Positions 9,545 to 17,556 of a stretch of 37,532 nucleotides of DNA are shown here, piece after piece; position 1 is the stretch's first letter; every line of letters begins with the position of its first letter. Made by a program: the position numbers and the translations under genes. The DNA comes from Nitrospirales bacterium. Its GTDB lineage: Bacteria; Nitrospirota; Nitrospiria; Nitrospirales; UBA8639. The stretch lies in contig BQIZ01000013.1 of assembly GCA_021604365.1 (NCBI GenBank), positions 1-37,532 on the forward strand, given 5' to 3'. The notes under the pieces were generated by a model, which ran no database searches, was not told where the DNA came from, and saw nothing but the letters and a program-made list of their open reading frames with translations.

Positions 9545-9560
9545 TGGCATATGAATTGTA
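9545..9560 (+). promoter_or_regulatory. Sigma-54-type promoter of the second small secreted protein
   Basis: TGGCATATGAATTGTA matches the -24 box and TTG of the -12 box, with T in place of the final C. It lies 89 bp before the ATG at 9649. Confidence 0.6.
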
Positions 9561-9648
9561 TATTGAGATGGTGTTGATGGAAGTTTCGTCAACGTTAACT
9601 TGGCAAGTTCGCTGAACTCCGGTTCATTAAAGAATAAAGGAGGGGGAC

Positions 9649-10020
9649 ATGAATAAAAATATACTTTTTCCACTTTTCCTAATGGGGATGCTCTTCGGTC
9701 TTCCACAATTTGTCTTGGCAGCCGAGACCAGTCAAGAACAGAGTTCTGCCTGGAAATCTGAAACGCAGGGGTGGTCGATTCAAGATCATATGACTGCGGC
9801 CAAAGCTAAAGAAGGAGAAGTCCAGGATCTACAGAGCCGCGTTCAGCAACTGGAAGCGAGAATAACCCATTTTGAGAAAAAGCCACACTTCGATCCGAAA
9901 GGGATTCGGAGAAATTCCATGAAACTTATTGCCTCGACTTTGAAAGGGAATTCTGAAATTTTGAATGAGAGGATCGCCTGGCATTATAGGCAATCGGATC
10001 AAGCCAGTCTGAGGGAGTAG
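9649..10020 (+). CDS. Small secreted coiled-coil protein, paralog 2
   Basis: A 123-residue secreted protein, paralog of 8037-8408. The signal peptide MNKNILFPLFLMGMLFGLPQFVLAAE has a likely cut after VLA. The mature helical region includes a heptad-like stretch (AKAKEGEVQDLQSRVQQLEARITHFEKK) followed by the conserved block PHFDPKGIRRNSMKLIASTLKG and a C-terminal IAWHYRQSDQASLRE. The strongest conservation between paralogs is in FEKKPxFDPKGIxRNSM, so that is probably the functional core. The ribosome site AAGGAGGGGG is very strong. It is followed by two hairpins, the second a textbook terminator, so it is monocistronic. Function unknown. Confidence 0.87.
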   Translation: MNKNILFPLFLMGMLFGLPQFVLAAETSQEQSSAWKSETQGWSIQDHMTAAKAKEGEVQDLQSRVQQLEARITHFEKKPHFDPKGIRRNSMKLIASTLKGNSEILNERIAWHYRQSDQASLRE

Positions 10021-10075
10021 TGGTCTACGGAATGATGTAGTTGTAATTGTCAAAAAATGTCTAATGGCGTTCTTT

Positions 10076-10108
10076 GGAACGGGGAGGTTAATAGAGGATC
10101 CCCGTTCC
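10076..10108 (+). terminator. Stem-loop after the second secreted protein
   Basis: GGAACGGGG (10076-10084) pairs with CCCCGTTCC (10100-10108) around a 15-base loop. There is no T-run, so it may be an mRNA-stabilising hairpin rather than a terminator. Confidence 0.55.
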
Positions 10109-10145
10109 TTAAGAATGAATAAATTCTTCCATTATGTTGTTCTTG

Positions 10146-10176
10146 TGCCTGACCTAAGTGTCAGGCATTTTTTTTT
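10146..10176 (+). terminator. Rho-independent terminator
   Basis: TGCCTGAC (10146-10153) pairs perfectly with GTCAGGCA (10160-10167) around a 6-base loop and is followed by nine T residues. It ends the transcript of the gene at 9649. Confidence 0.9.
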
Positions 10177-10848
10177 CTGCTAAGTATTTTTGACCGCCAT
10201 GGGTTGGTTTTTCTATCACGCCATGATGACCCGAAAGTGACCAAGTTGTTTTATTTGGCGAATGAGATCGGCAGAGAACTTTCCGCGATACCTACCAAAG
10301 CAATGCCTAAGAAAAGATGAATAGATAAGAGGACAGAGTTTTGATAGATCCATACGATAGATGGATGTGCGATTAAGCACGGTATACCAGTGCGTTTCCG
10401 CTCAATTTTTTGGTAAGAACATGAAGTTTTTTTAATAAAATTTCCTTAATTAGAACAAGTCATTAGACTAGCTGGATGATATAATAAGCGACCTGGTCTT
10501 GTGAGTTATTAAGCTATTGAAAAATAAAATAAATTGGACTTTAACTTTATCTCTGGATGGGCGACCACTACGACAAGGGGAATAGGTCTTGGTATGCCAC
10601 AATAAACGGTTGATGGCTTGGTAATTGCGGTCTCTTTTTGAGAAGTAATGAAGCTCTATAAATTTTTCCCATGACTGAATATTTCCTTTCAAGATTATTC
10701 GATGCTTCATTCTTAACAAAGGGTTATAAATAGTGATGGCTTTCTTGTTAGCCGACAGTATTTCAGGAAATATAACCGTGTTGAGAAAATTTACCGTAAG
10801 GTCATGATTCTTCGCCCTTATGCTTGAGAATGCGTGAAGGGATTAGTG
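10177..10848 (+). other. Interval without a recognisable gene
   Basis: About 670 bp, AT-rich in its middle part, between the terminator and the second EBP. The only long frame (10468-10719, minus) lacks a ribosome site and reads as a shadow. No promoter matching GG-N10-GC was seen in front of the EBP. Confidence 0.45.
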
Positions 10849-12396
10849 ATGAAATTTGAAATGACTCACCGAACGGATCAAGTTGGCCGGCACTTTTATC
10901 AAACCTTGCTGGAAGTTACGAATGTCTTAAATTCCCAGAGGAATACGGAAGATCTGTGGAAAGCCATTACGGGACACATTAAAAAGGTGATTTCGTGGGA
11001 GCGCGCGGGTATTACGTTGTATCATCATGATATCGATGCCTTTCGGTTTTACGCGGTAGAAACGAGTATGCCTGTGGTGAAGTTGAAATGTGATGCCATT
11101 ATTCCTCGAGAAGGAAGTGCCATGGGTTGGGTGTATGGTCACCGACGTCTTCACATACGTCCCCATTTACAACGAAACCCGGTATTTTTAGAGGACGCAT
11201 TTTATCAGGAAGAGGGTTTAGGCAGGATGATCAATATTCCCTTAATTGTCGGGGATAATTGTTTTGGGTCTCTGAATATCGGCAGCGTGGAATCGGGGGA
11301 ACCTGATCCGGAAAATGTCTTGTTTTTGCGACAAGTTGCCACCCAAATTGCCTTTGCCGTTGATCTTGTGCGGGCCTATGAAGAGATCAATCATCTGAAA
11401 GAACAACTCACTCGTGAAAATGCCTACCTTCTGGAAGAAATCAAAGTTAGCCATGATTTCGGAGCGATGGTCGGCAACAGTCAGAAATTCAAGAACGTCC
11501 TGGACCTGGCCCAGGCTGTTGCACCCACCACGACTTCGGTGCTCATCATGGGTGAAACGGGAACAGGAAAAGAACTGTTAGCGCGGTTGCTTCATGAGTT
11601 GAGCCCCAGAAAAGATAAACCCTTTGTTCGAGTCAATTGTGCGGCGTTACCTTCAGGGCTGGTAGAGAGCGAACTTTTCGGCCACGAAAAAGGCGCGTTT
11701 ACCGGTGCAGAAAATGGAAGGCCCGGCAAATTTGAATTAGCGCATAATGGCACCTTGTTCCTAGATGAAATCGGGGAAATGCCAATTGAAGCCCAGGCCA
11801 AACTCCTGAGGGTTTTGCAAGATGGGATTGTGGAACGAGTGGGCAGTATCGAGGGGAAGGATGTTGATGTGCGAATCATCGCCGCGACCAATAGCGATTT
11901 AAGCAAGGCGATTGCGGAGGGGCGTTTTCGTTCAGACTTATATTATCGATTGCATGTCTTTCCGATTGTCGTGCCTCCTCTCCGTGAACGTCTGCACGAT
12001 ATTCCCCTGCTGGTGCGACATTTTATGGAAAAAAATCGGCTGCAATTTCGACGAAATTGTCAGGATATCGATGATCAGTCAATGGAGTTGCTCATTCAGT
12101 ATCCATGGCCGGGGAATGTACGGGAACTCAAAAACGTGATTGAACGAGCGATGATTCTTTCCCAATCGTCGCTCGTGCATGTGGAAGAATCATTGTTGCC
12201 CTCACCGGGACATGGCATGGATGCCCTGCCGCCTACTCAATTGAAAGACGTGGAGCGCACCCGGATTCTACAAGCCTTAACGGCTTGTGAATGGCGGATA
12301 GACGGTCCATTAGGGGCGGCCAAACACCTGGGATTGCATCCCAGTACACTGAGAAGTCGATTGAAAAAATTCGGAATCAAAAGACAATCTGAATAA
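10849..12396 (+). CDS. Sigma-54 enhancer-binding regulator (GAF/AAA+/Fis), FhlA-like
   Basis: A 515-residue activator. An N-terminal GAF domain (about 12-175: [28 protein letters not shown] ... [22 protein letters not shown]) should bind a small ligand or sense redox/gas. A short coiled linker ([22 protein letters not shown]) leads to the AAA+ core: Walker A GETGTGKE (about 234), GAFTGA loop (about 282) and Walker [10 protein letters not shown] Fis helix-turn-helix ends the protein ([25 protein letters not shown]). The layout matches FhlA-family regulators. The ATG at 10849 is preceded by AAGGG; a GTG at 10834 is also open. It is a close paralog of 13517-15052 and the nearest downstream EBP to the two secreted-protein genes. 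Confidence 0.93.
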   Translation: MKFEMTHRTDQVGRHFYQTLLEVTNVLNSQRNTEDLWKAITGHIKKVISWERAGITLYHHDIDAFRFYAVETSMPVVKLKCDAIIPREGSAMGWVYGHRRLHIRPHLQRNPVFLEDAFYQEEGLGRMINIPLIVGDNCFGSLNIGSVESGEPDPENVLFLRQVATQIAFAVDLVRAYEEINHLKEQLTRENAYLLEEIKVSHDFGAMVGNSQKFKNVLDLAQAVAPTTTSVLIMGETGTGKELLARLLHELSPRKDKPFVRVNCAALPSGLVESELFGHEKGAFTGAENGRPGKFELAHNGTLFLDEIGEMPIEAQAKLLRVLQDGIVERVGSIEGKDVDVRIIAATNSDLSKAIAEGRFRSDLYYRLHVFPIVVPPLRERLHDIPLLVRHFMEKNRLQFRRNCQDIDDQSMELLIQYPWPGNVRELKNVIERAMILSQSSLVHVEESLLPSPGHGMDALPPTQLKDVERTRILQALTACEWRIDGPLGAAKHLGLHPSTLRSRLKKFGIKRQSE

Positions 12397-12588
12397 TATA
12401 TTCAAGCGGGGACTGTGTCGTTGAGATGAAACGCCAGACGATCTGGAGTCAACGAATCAATATCGGCCGCGCTCTAGTTCTGCCCCTACCACCTTAGCCC
12501 CCTCTCAGCACCGTCAAGTTGTAGAGTCCGGAAAATTTCCCATTTTCATCAATTGCTTAACGAAGAAAAATGCATCTTCATGAGAAAT

Positions 12589-13329
12589 TTAATAGCCCAC
12601 AAATTCTTCAGAGCGAATATTGGTCTTTTGAATGCCTGCAGACTCCAGCATCTTTCGTAATCCATTAACCATTGCAGGGGGCCCTACAACATAATACAGA
12701 GCCTTCTCCGTTTCTTTGACATATTTTTTGAACAAGACTTGGTCTATCCGGCCGGTTTCCCCTTCCCAGATTTCGGTGCCTCCGTTCGGGCTTGTCATTG
12801 TTCCAATACATGTAAAATGCTCATTTTTCTTTTTGAGGGTTTGCAGTTCACCAAGGAAAGCCGCATCTTTCGGATGCCGATTCGAATATAAGAGAATGAG
12901 TCGATGTGAAAGTTTGTGGTGGGTTGCTTCAACCAGCATGCTTCGGAAAGGTATAATCCTGATTCCTCCCGCGAGAAAGACAATCGTTCGGGAATCGTCG
13001 GTGGGCAGAATGAATTGTCCGAATGGACCTTCAAAATCAATTGAAGCCCCAATAGGCATATCTGTCAACGTGCGTTTAAAGGCGGTGTCCCGAAGTCGTG
13101 TGGCGACCATGAGCTGTTGTTCGGAAGGAGAGCCGGCCAGGGTAAAAGCTCGTGTATGGCCCTCTGGATCGGCTTTTGAAAGATTCGGTAATGACAGATC
13201 GATAAACTGACCTGCTGTGAATGTGAATCCAGGCGGCCGGTCAAAATAGAATGCCATTGTTCCTGTAGCGATGGCCTGACCTTTCTTCAATGCCACGTGA
13301 TTTAAAGAAGGCTTGGTGAGTTGTTTCAT
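12589..13329 (-). CDS. FNR-type flavin oxidoreductase with altered NAD motif
   Basis: A 246-residue ferredoxin-reductase-type protein. The FAD half (residues 1-105) has AGQFIDLSL and the flavin motif RAFTLAGSPSE. The NAD(P) half begins VFLAGGIRIIPFRSM and ends VGPPAMVNGLRKML and EEFVGY. Its paralog at 19313-20086 has the normal GGIGITPFRSM; here Gly is Arg and Thr is Ile, which should weaken dinucleotide binding. There is no iron-sulfur domain, so the electron partner is separate. The ATG follows CTGGGAGC. A minus-strand sigma-54 promoter lies 40 bp upstream, and the gene is divergent from the EBP at 13517, the obvious candidate regulator. Confidence 0.88.
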   Translation of the reverse strand: MKQLTKPSLNHVALKKGQAIATGTMAFYFDRPPGFTFTAGQFIDLSLPNLSKADPEGHTRAFTLAGSPSEQQLMVATRLRDTAFKRTLTDMPIGASIDFEGPFGQFILPTDDSRTIVFLAGGIRIIPFRSMLVEATHHKLSHRLILLYSNRHPKDAAFLGELQTLKKKNEHFTCIGTMTSPNGGTEIWEGETGRIDQVLFKKYVKETEKALYYVVGPPAMVNGLRKMLESAGIQKTNIRSEEFVGY

Positions 13330-13368
13330 TAAGATTGCTCCCAGGTGATTATAAATGAGAGGAGGCGA

Positions 13369-13384
13369 GGCAAGGCTGTTACCA
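13369..13384 (-). promoter_or_regulatory. Sigma-54 promoter of the FNR-type oxidoreductase
   Basis: Read on the minus strand the sequence is TGGTAACAGCCTTGCC: GG-N10-GC with a full TTGC -12 box. It lies 40 bp before the ATG at 13329 in the divergent region shared with the EBP at 13517. Confidence 0.7.
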
Positions 13385-13516
13385 GCCTATCGTTTAAGTA
13401 AGGGGTTGAGTCAAACTTGGTATGTTTAATAGGCAAGTGGGCTTATGCTCCTTCGAGGACTGAGGGGAAAATCTGGTTCTATGGTTGTATCGGTTTCAAG
13501 AAAGGATTGAAGGACC

Positions 13517-15052
13517 GTGGAACGAATTGAGAGAAATTACCGGGCACTACTGAATGTCGCGATTGTGCTCAATTCTCAACGGGATACCAGTAGTCTCTGG
13601 CAAGCGATTATCGAGCAAATTGAACAGGTCATGCCTTGGGCACGGGCGAGTGTGACCTTATATGATCGTAAATCGGATGGGTTCCAGTTTTATGTTGTGA
13701 CGACTCATTTGGCCAGGGTCGTGGTTCAGGGTGATACGGTGATACCGCGTGTTGGGAGTGGAATGGGGTGGGTGTACGATCACAAAACGTTACATGTCCG
13801 TCCTGACCTTAACCAGCAACAGGTTTTTCTCGAGGACCGCTGGTATGTGGAGGAAGGGCTTGGACGCATGATTAACCTTCCGCTGTTGGTTAGAGGGAAG
13901 TGTGTGGGGGTCTTGAATCTTGGGAGCGTTGATGCGGGTGAGCCAGACCCAGATGCGATTGAGTTCTTATCACAAGTGGCCATGCAAATTGCCTATGCGA
14001 TTGATCATGTTCAGGCCTATGAGGAAATTAATCTGCTGCGTCAGCAGTTGGCACGAGAAAACATCTATCTGGTCGAGGAACTCAAACTGACAAAACATTT
14101 CGGGGCCATGGTCGGACGGAGTCAGGTTTTTCAGCATGTATTGGAACTTGCCCGCGAGGTCGCTCCTACGCCGGCGACGGTCCTGATCACGGGGGAGACG
14201 GGAACCGGAAAAGAACTCCTCGCCCAAGCCATTCATGATTGGAGCACGCGTTCGAACAAACCCTTCATTAGGGTCAATTGTGCGGCCCTCCCGGCAGGAT
14301 TAGTCGAAAGCGAATTATTTGGTCACGAAAAAGGAGCATTTACCGGAGCCGACTCGAGGCGTGAGGGGCGTTTTGAGTTAGCCCATGGCGGGACCTTGTT
14401 GTTAGACGAAATCGGGGAAGTTCCTTTGGAGACCCAGGCGAAATTATTGCGAGTGATTCAGGACGGGATGGTTGATCGTGTAGGGGGCAAACAGTCTATC
14501 CCGGTGGATATTCGGTTGATGGCCTCGACCAATGCCGATCTGCCATCAGCCATTGAACAAGGTCGTTTTCGTGCTGACCTTTTTTATCGACTTCATGTGT
14601 TTCCGATTACCATTCCTCCCCTCCGTGCCCGGCCGGAAGATATTCCGGAACTCGCACAGCATTTTCTGGAGTACTATGCTATGAAACTCAAGCGGCCCTG
14701 CGAAACGATTGAACCGGATTCTCTGCAGCGGCTTATCCGTTATTCCTGGCCGGGCAATATTCGAGAATTGGAAAATGTGATTGAACGGGCGGTGATTCTC
14801 TCCCACCAAAAGGTTCTGCGCATTGATGAACGGCTTTTGATTCTTCAGAATGCGACGCAGGAATCCAGAGCCCCGGCTGGGTTAGTCGATTTTGAACGGC
14901 AACATATTCTTCAGACCCTGGCCGCCTGCAATTGGCAGATCGAGGGGGAGAACGGAGCAGCGGAAAAACTCGGATTGGCACCGAGCACGCTCAGGAGCCG
15001 GATCAGAAAATTAGGTCTTCAACGACCGAGGAGCTCAACCTCTCCAAAATAG
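13517..15052 (+). CDS. Sigma-54 enhancer-binding regulator (GAF/AAA+/Fis), FhlA-like
   Basis: A 511-residue activator closely related to 10849-12396. The GAF domain covers about residues 8-165 ([22 protein letters not shown] ... [22 protein letters not shown]). The AAA+ core has Walker A GETGTGKE (about 225), GAFTGA (about 272) and LLLDEIGE Walker B. The Fis helix-turn-helix is at the end ([25 protein letters not shown]). The GTG start at 13517 follows GAAGGACC; no better in-frame start exists nearby. It sits between two sigma-54 promoters: the divergent one at 13369-13384 and the downstream one at 15238-15253. This is a typical arrangement for a local activator and its targets. Its 3' end is duplicated twice further on (27096-27345 and 30632-30765). 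Confidence 0.93.
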   Translation: MERIERNYRALLNVAIVLNSQRDTSSLWQAIIEQIEQVMPWARASVTLYDRKSDGFQFYVVTTHLARVVVQGDTVIPRVGSGMGWVYDHKTLHVRPDLNQQQVFLEDRWYVEEGLGRMINLPLLVRGKCVGVLNLGSVDAGEPDPDAIEFLSQVAMQIAYAIDHVQAYEEINLLRQQLARENIYLVEELKLTKHFGAMVGRSQVFQHVLELAREVAPTPATVLITGETGTGKELLAQAIHDWSTRSNKPFIRVNCAALPAGLVESELFGHEKGAFTGADSRREGRFELAHGGTLLLDEIGEVPLETQAKLLRVIQDGMVDRVGGKQSIPVDIRLMASTNADLPSAIEQGRFRADLFYRLHVFPITIPPLRARPEDIPELAQHFLEYYAMKLKRPCETIEPDSLQRLIRYSWPGNIRELENVIERAVILSHQKVLRIDERLLILQNATQESRAPAGLVDFERQHILQTLAACNWQIEGENGAAEKLGLAPSTLRSRIRKLGLQRPRSSTSPK

Positions 15053-15113
15053 TCTGTGGTAATTCCTTTCTCTATAAAAATCCGATTTCACCCCTAGGGC
15101 TGTTCTCCACGAT

Positions 15114-15138
15114 GTGTCGTGGCTGTAGGCCACGACAC
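15114..15138 (+). terminator. CCACG/CGTGG hairpin after the EBP, copy A
   Basis: GTGTCGTGGC (15114-15123) pairs perfectly with GCCACGACAC (15129-15138). It has no following T-run. Comparable hairpins recur at 27423-27443 and 30903-30959, each after an EBP tail, so this is part of a repeated module. Confidence 0.65.
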
Positions 15139-15172
15139 TCCACCTAATTTTCGTGGATCAAAAAAGACCTTC

Positions 15173-15225
15173 TCTGTTTAACAGAATATAACAGGTTGGT
15201 TTTATTGATTAGTTTTTCCTAATCA
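15173..15225 (+). promoter_or_regulatory. Candidate operator/activator inverted repeats
   Basis: Two inverted repeats lie just upstream of the sigma-54 element: TCTGTT-T-AACAGA (15173-15185) and TGATTAG-N6-CTAATCA (15206-15225). The first is 53 bp before the -24 box, a plausible activator site; the second nearly touches the promoter and could be a repressor site. Neither is conserved base for base in the duplicate at 27.5 kb. Confidence 0.4.
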
Positions 15226-15237
15226 GATCTCGCACAA

Positions 15238-15253
15238 TGGCATAGAAGGTGCA
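15238..15253 (+). promoter_or_regulatory. Sigma-54 promoter of the secreted/CBS cassette, copy A
   Basis: TGGCATAGAAGGTGCA: GG and GC exactly 10 bases apart, 46 bp before the ATG at 15300. It aligns with TGGTCTAGAAGATGCA in the duplicate cassette at 27552. Confidence 0.72.
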
Positions 15254-15299
15254 CGGGTAAAATAGGTAAAGAAAATTTCAATAAAAAAAGGAGTTCCCA

Positions 15300-16124
15300 A
15301 TGACTATCTCAAGAACACAAAGTCAGGTGGTTTCTGAGCGTAGGGCATTACTGCCTGTGAGCGTTTTTGCGGCCTCCTTAATGTTCTTGATAGGTGTTGT
15401 GATTCCGGTCACTTCAAAAGCCGTTGAAACAAATGATGGACATCATGAATTGCTTTCCGGAGAACGGATTCTTCTTGCTACGGTCGAGGAAACCAGCAGC
15501 GCCGATGTCAGGGTCGATACCGGCGATTTGCAGACCCGTTATCTTCCTTTGAACGTACGGAAGGACAAGGGGTTGCCGGAACTCCAGGTGGGAGATCGCA
15601 TAGCCATTACCGTCAACGACCAGAATTTGATCGTCGATGTACATTTGCTCGGAGAAATTGATCACCATCGAATCATACGGGGTGTACTGGCCCGACCACT
15701 TATGGCCGGGCATGAACAGGCTGTGATTCGAACGGAAGATGGGGAGCAGGAGTCCTACGTTGTGAGGCCTCTCGCCAGGAGCAAGGTGGCATCCGTTCCA
15801 GTAGGTGCCCACGCGATCTTCCTCCTTGATGAACGGCACGGGATTGCCGATGCCACCTATGGGAGCGCCGAGGCGGCTGCGGAGGCTCAGGAGCTGAGGC
15901 AAAAAATGACGCCCCTCAAATCCAGTTTTAAGCGAGTGACAGGCGTCATCCTCAAAACCTTGGATCGCAATACGATCTCTTTTCAGGCTCATGAGGGTTC
16001 TGTTCAGCTGCTTGAGGTCAGTCCGCTTGTTCTGGATAAGCTGCCCCAAGGCCACTTGGTGGTGCTCTTTTTGGATGCCGACAATACGGTCATCGATGTG
16101 TCGGCCTATGATACGGAACATTAA
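15300..16124 (+). CDS. Secreted or anchored triple beta-repeat protein, copy A
   Basis: A 274-residue protein of unknown family. Residues 16-41 are a hydrophobic signal/anchor (ALLPVSVFAASLMFLIGVVIPVTS). The exported part shows three tandem units of about 60-65 residues: RILLATVEE...NVRKDKGLPELQVGDRIAITVNDQNLIVDV, then RIIRGVLAR...VRPLARSKVASVPVGAHAIFLLDERHGIADA, then KRVTGVILK...VSPLVLDKLPQGHLVVLFLDADNTVIDV. Each has an early strand, a PL/NV-x-K core and a final G-x-x-I/V...D-x-N-x-I-x-D-V, suggesting small beta barrels. The ribosome site is AAAGGAG. It has a sigma-54 promoter upstream and the CBS gene directly downstream. A paralog is at 27614-28459. Function unknown; envelope location is inferred from the N-terminus. 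Confidence 0.85.
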   Translation: MTISRTQSQVVSERRALLPVSVFAASLMFLIGVVIPVTSKAVETNDGHHELLSGERILLATVEETSSADVRVDTGDLQTRYLPLNVRKDKGLPELQVGDRIAITVNDQNLIVDVHLLGEIDHHRIIRGVLARPLMAGHEQAVIRTEDGEQESYVVRPLARSKVASVPVGAHAIFLLDERHGIADATYGSAEAAAEAQELRQKMTPLKSSFKRVTGVILKTLDRNTISFQAHEGSVQLLEVSPLVLDKLPQGHLVVLFLDADNTVIDVSAYDTEH

Positions 16125-16179
16125 CGGGAGACTCTTCGAGTTCGCTGTACAGAGAAACTTGAAGATGAAGGGGGAGACC

Positions 16180-16644
16180 ATGCTGACACAGGGCTTTCCG
16201 GTGGAAGGTTTAAACACGGTCGGACAAATCGTCGCGACCACCACCGTACGGTTTCATGCTCAACAGAACGGTTTGGACATCGCAGGAGCGCTACTTTCGA
16301 CACATATGGCCGGTTCGCCGGTGGTGGATGACCAGGGACGCTACGTCGGGTTTATTAATGAGTTCGATGCTATGCGAGCGCTGGCGGCAGGGAACGATCT
16401 CGGCAAGCTTGTCGCGAAGGACATCATGCGCAAAGAACAATTAGCCGTGATAACCTCAACTCCGATTGAGGAGGCCACCAAGCGGATGGAAGAGAATCAT
16501 GTTTTTAACCTACCAGTGATCGACCAATATGGGGCTGTGGCCTATTCAGTCTCGTGGCATGATCTTTTGCGGGCGTGGACCGGCCTGAGGTTTGAACCTG
16601 GAATCTCGGGCCTATCGTTTTCGGCTACGTATAGGGAGGAATAA
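16180..16644 (+). CDS. CBS-domain pair protein, copy A
   Basis: A 154-residue protein composed of two CBS motifs. The first (about 15-75) contains AGALLSTHMAGSPVVDDQGRYVGFINEFDAMRAL; the second (about 85-140) contains MRKEQLAVITSTPIEEATKRMEENHVFNLPVIDQYGAVAYSVSWHDLLRAW. CBS pairs bind adenine nucleotides or related ligands and usually report energy or redox state; no attached enzyme or channel is present here. The ATG follows GGGGGAG, 55 bp after the previous stop, so the two genes are cotranscribed. It has no export signal, so it should be cytoplasmic while its partner is exported. It is a close paralog of 28518-28952 with a longer C-terminal tail (EPGISGLSFSATYREE). Confidence 0.9.
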   Translation: MLTQGFPVEGLNTVGQIVATTTVRFHAQQNGLDIAGALLSTHMAGSPVVDDQGRYVGFINEFDAMRALAAGNDLGKLVAKDIMRKEQLAVITSTPIEEATKRMEENHVFNLPVIDQYGAVAYSVSWHDLLRAWTGLRFEPGISGLSFSATYREE

Positions 16645-16733
16645 CGGGCCGTGTCTCACTCGGTTCTCACGTAGGGCATGTTTTAAGATAAATCAGTACC
16701 CCGAAGCAATTGGATCGGAGAAAGGTCCTGTTT

Positions 16734-16793
16734 ATGGTGAGTCTTCAGAAACTTATACAGTACCAATTAAGCTAAGGCCTAACGGAATATGAG
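16734..16793 (+). pseudogene. 5' end of the repressor gene, separated by an in-frame TAA
   Basis: An ATG at 16734 after GGAGAAAGG encodes MVSLQKLIQYQLS and then meets TAA at 16773-16775. The same frame continues as GLTEYELAEDIGVSKS, the first helix of an XRE-type DNA-binding domain, directly into the frame at 16794. The duplicate at 29083 has the same start (MKSLENFIQYQLSE) with GAG where this copy has TAA, so a sense codon has probably been lost here. Confidence 0.65.
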
Positions 16794-17378
16794 TTGGCAG
16801 AAGACATCGGTGTGTCAAAGTCTACGATTCAGAGTATTCTGAGGGGCAGAGATCCGGAGAGTCTGGGTATCTGGAAAAAATTGGCACGCTACTTTCATGT
16901 GGATATGGAGCTTCTCCGTTTTGGTCATTTTGCTTTCATACATCCACCAATGAAAGACGAAGGTCGAGCTAATGGTCCTCAGCCGTATCGAAAGGTGCCG
17001 ATACTCTCATGGACTCAAGTTCGCCATGTCGTGGAAGGTCACGACTCAAAATTTTTCTTGGCTGCTGGGCAGGGGATGGTAGAAACTGAACTCACGGGAG
17101 CGCGGGTGTTTGCAATGCATGTTGAGGATGATTCCATGGAGCCTCTGTTCCATGTGAAGGAAATCATCTTTGTGAATCCTGACCTTCGACCCCAGTCTGG
17201 TGATTATGTAGTGGTCCTGGATCAAATGGCTGAGGCGGATCATGGTTGTCTTAGGCAGCTCAAACGGATTCAGAAGCAATATATTTTGCAGCCACTCAAC
17301 CTTCAATACCAGGATGTGAATCTCGCGAGTCATCAGAAAATCGTTGGACGGGTGGTCCGGCTTCGGATGAATCTTTAA
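16794..17378 (+). CDS. LexA/CI-like repressor (XRE helix-turn-helix + S24 peptidase), N-terminus interrupted
   Basis: The open part codes 194 residues from a TTG codon. Residues 1-40 are the rest of an XRE helix-turn-helix (AEDIGVSKSTIQSILRGRDPESLGIWKKLARYFHV). The C-terminal half is an S24 domain: catalytic Ser114 in MHVEDDSMEPLF and Lys157 in LRQLKRI, with the usual GDYVVVL strand. This pattern belongs to LexA/CI-type repressors that self-cleave on a stress signal, although an obvious Ala-Gly cleavage site at the normal distance is not seen. No ribosome site suits the TTG start; the natural ATG at 16734 is cut off by TAA. It is therefore either a pseudogene, a truncated protein or a sequencing error. 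It follows the CBS gene and precedes the transaldolase-like operon. Confidence 0.7.
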   Translation: MAEDIGVSKSTIQSILRGRDPESLGIWKKLARYFHVDMELLRFGHFAFIHPPMKDEGRANGPQPYRKVPILSWTQVRHVVEGHDSKFFLAAGQGMVETELTGARVFAMHVEDDSMEPLFHVKEIIFVNPDLRPQSGDYVVVLDQMAEADHGCLRQLKRIQKQYILQPLNLQYQDVNLASHQKIVGRVVRLRMNL

Positions 17379-17556
17379 TCGCATTGTTTGGATGGGATAG
17401 CTGCCAGTCGGGAGGCGCGGATGGTTCGGAATTGGGGCTGACCAGATGACATGATCGAACGGGGTGAAGGGGCAGTCGAAACGTGAAAGCAACTATCTGT
17501 GTTTCCTATCATGATCGGGGACAACAACTTGAGCACAACGACAGCAGAGGTGAACC

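Noticed and set aside
15414-16244. 276-codon minus-strand frame opposite the triple-repeat protein
   Set aside because: Antisense shadow of a well-supported gene that has a duplicate copy, promoter and ribosome site.
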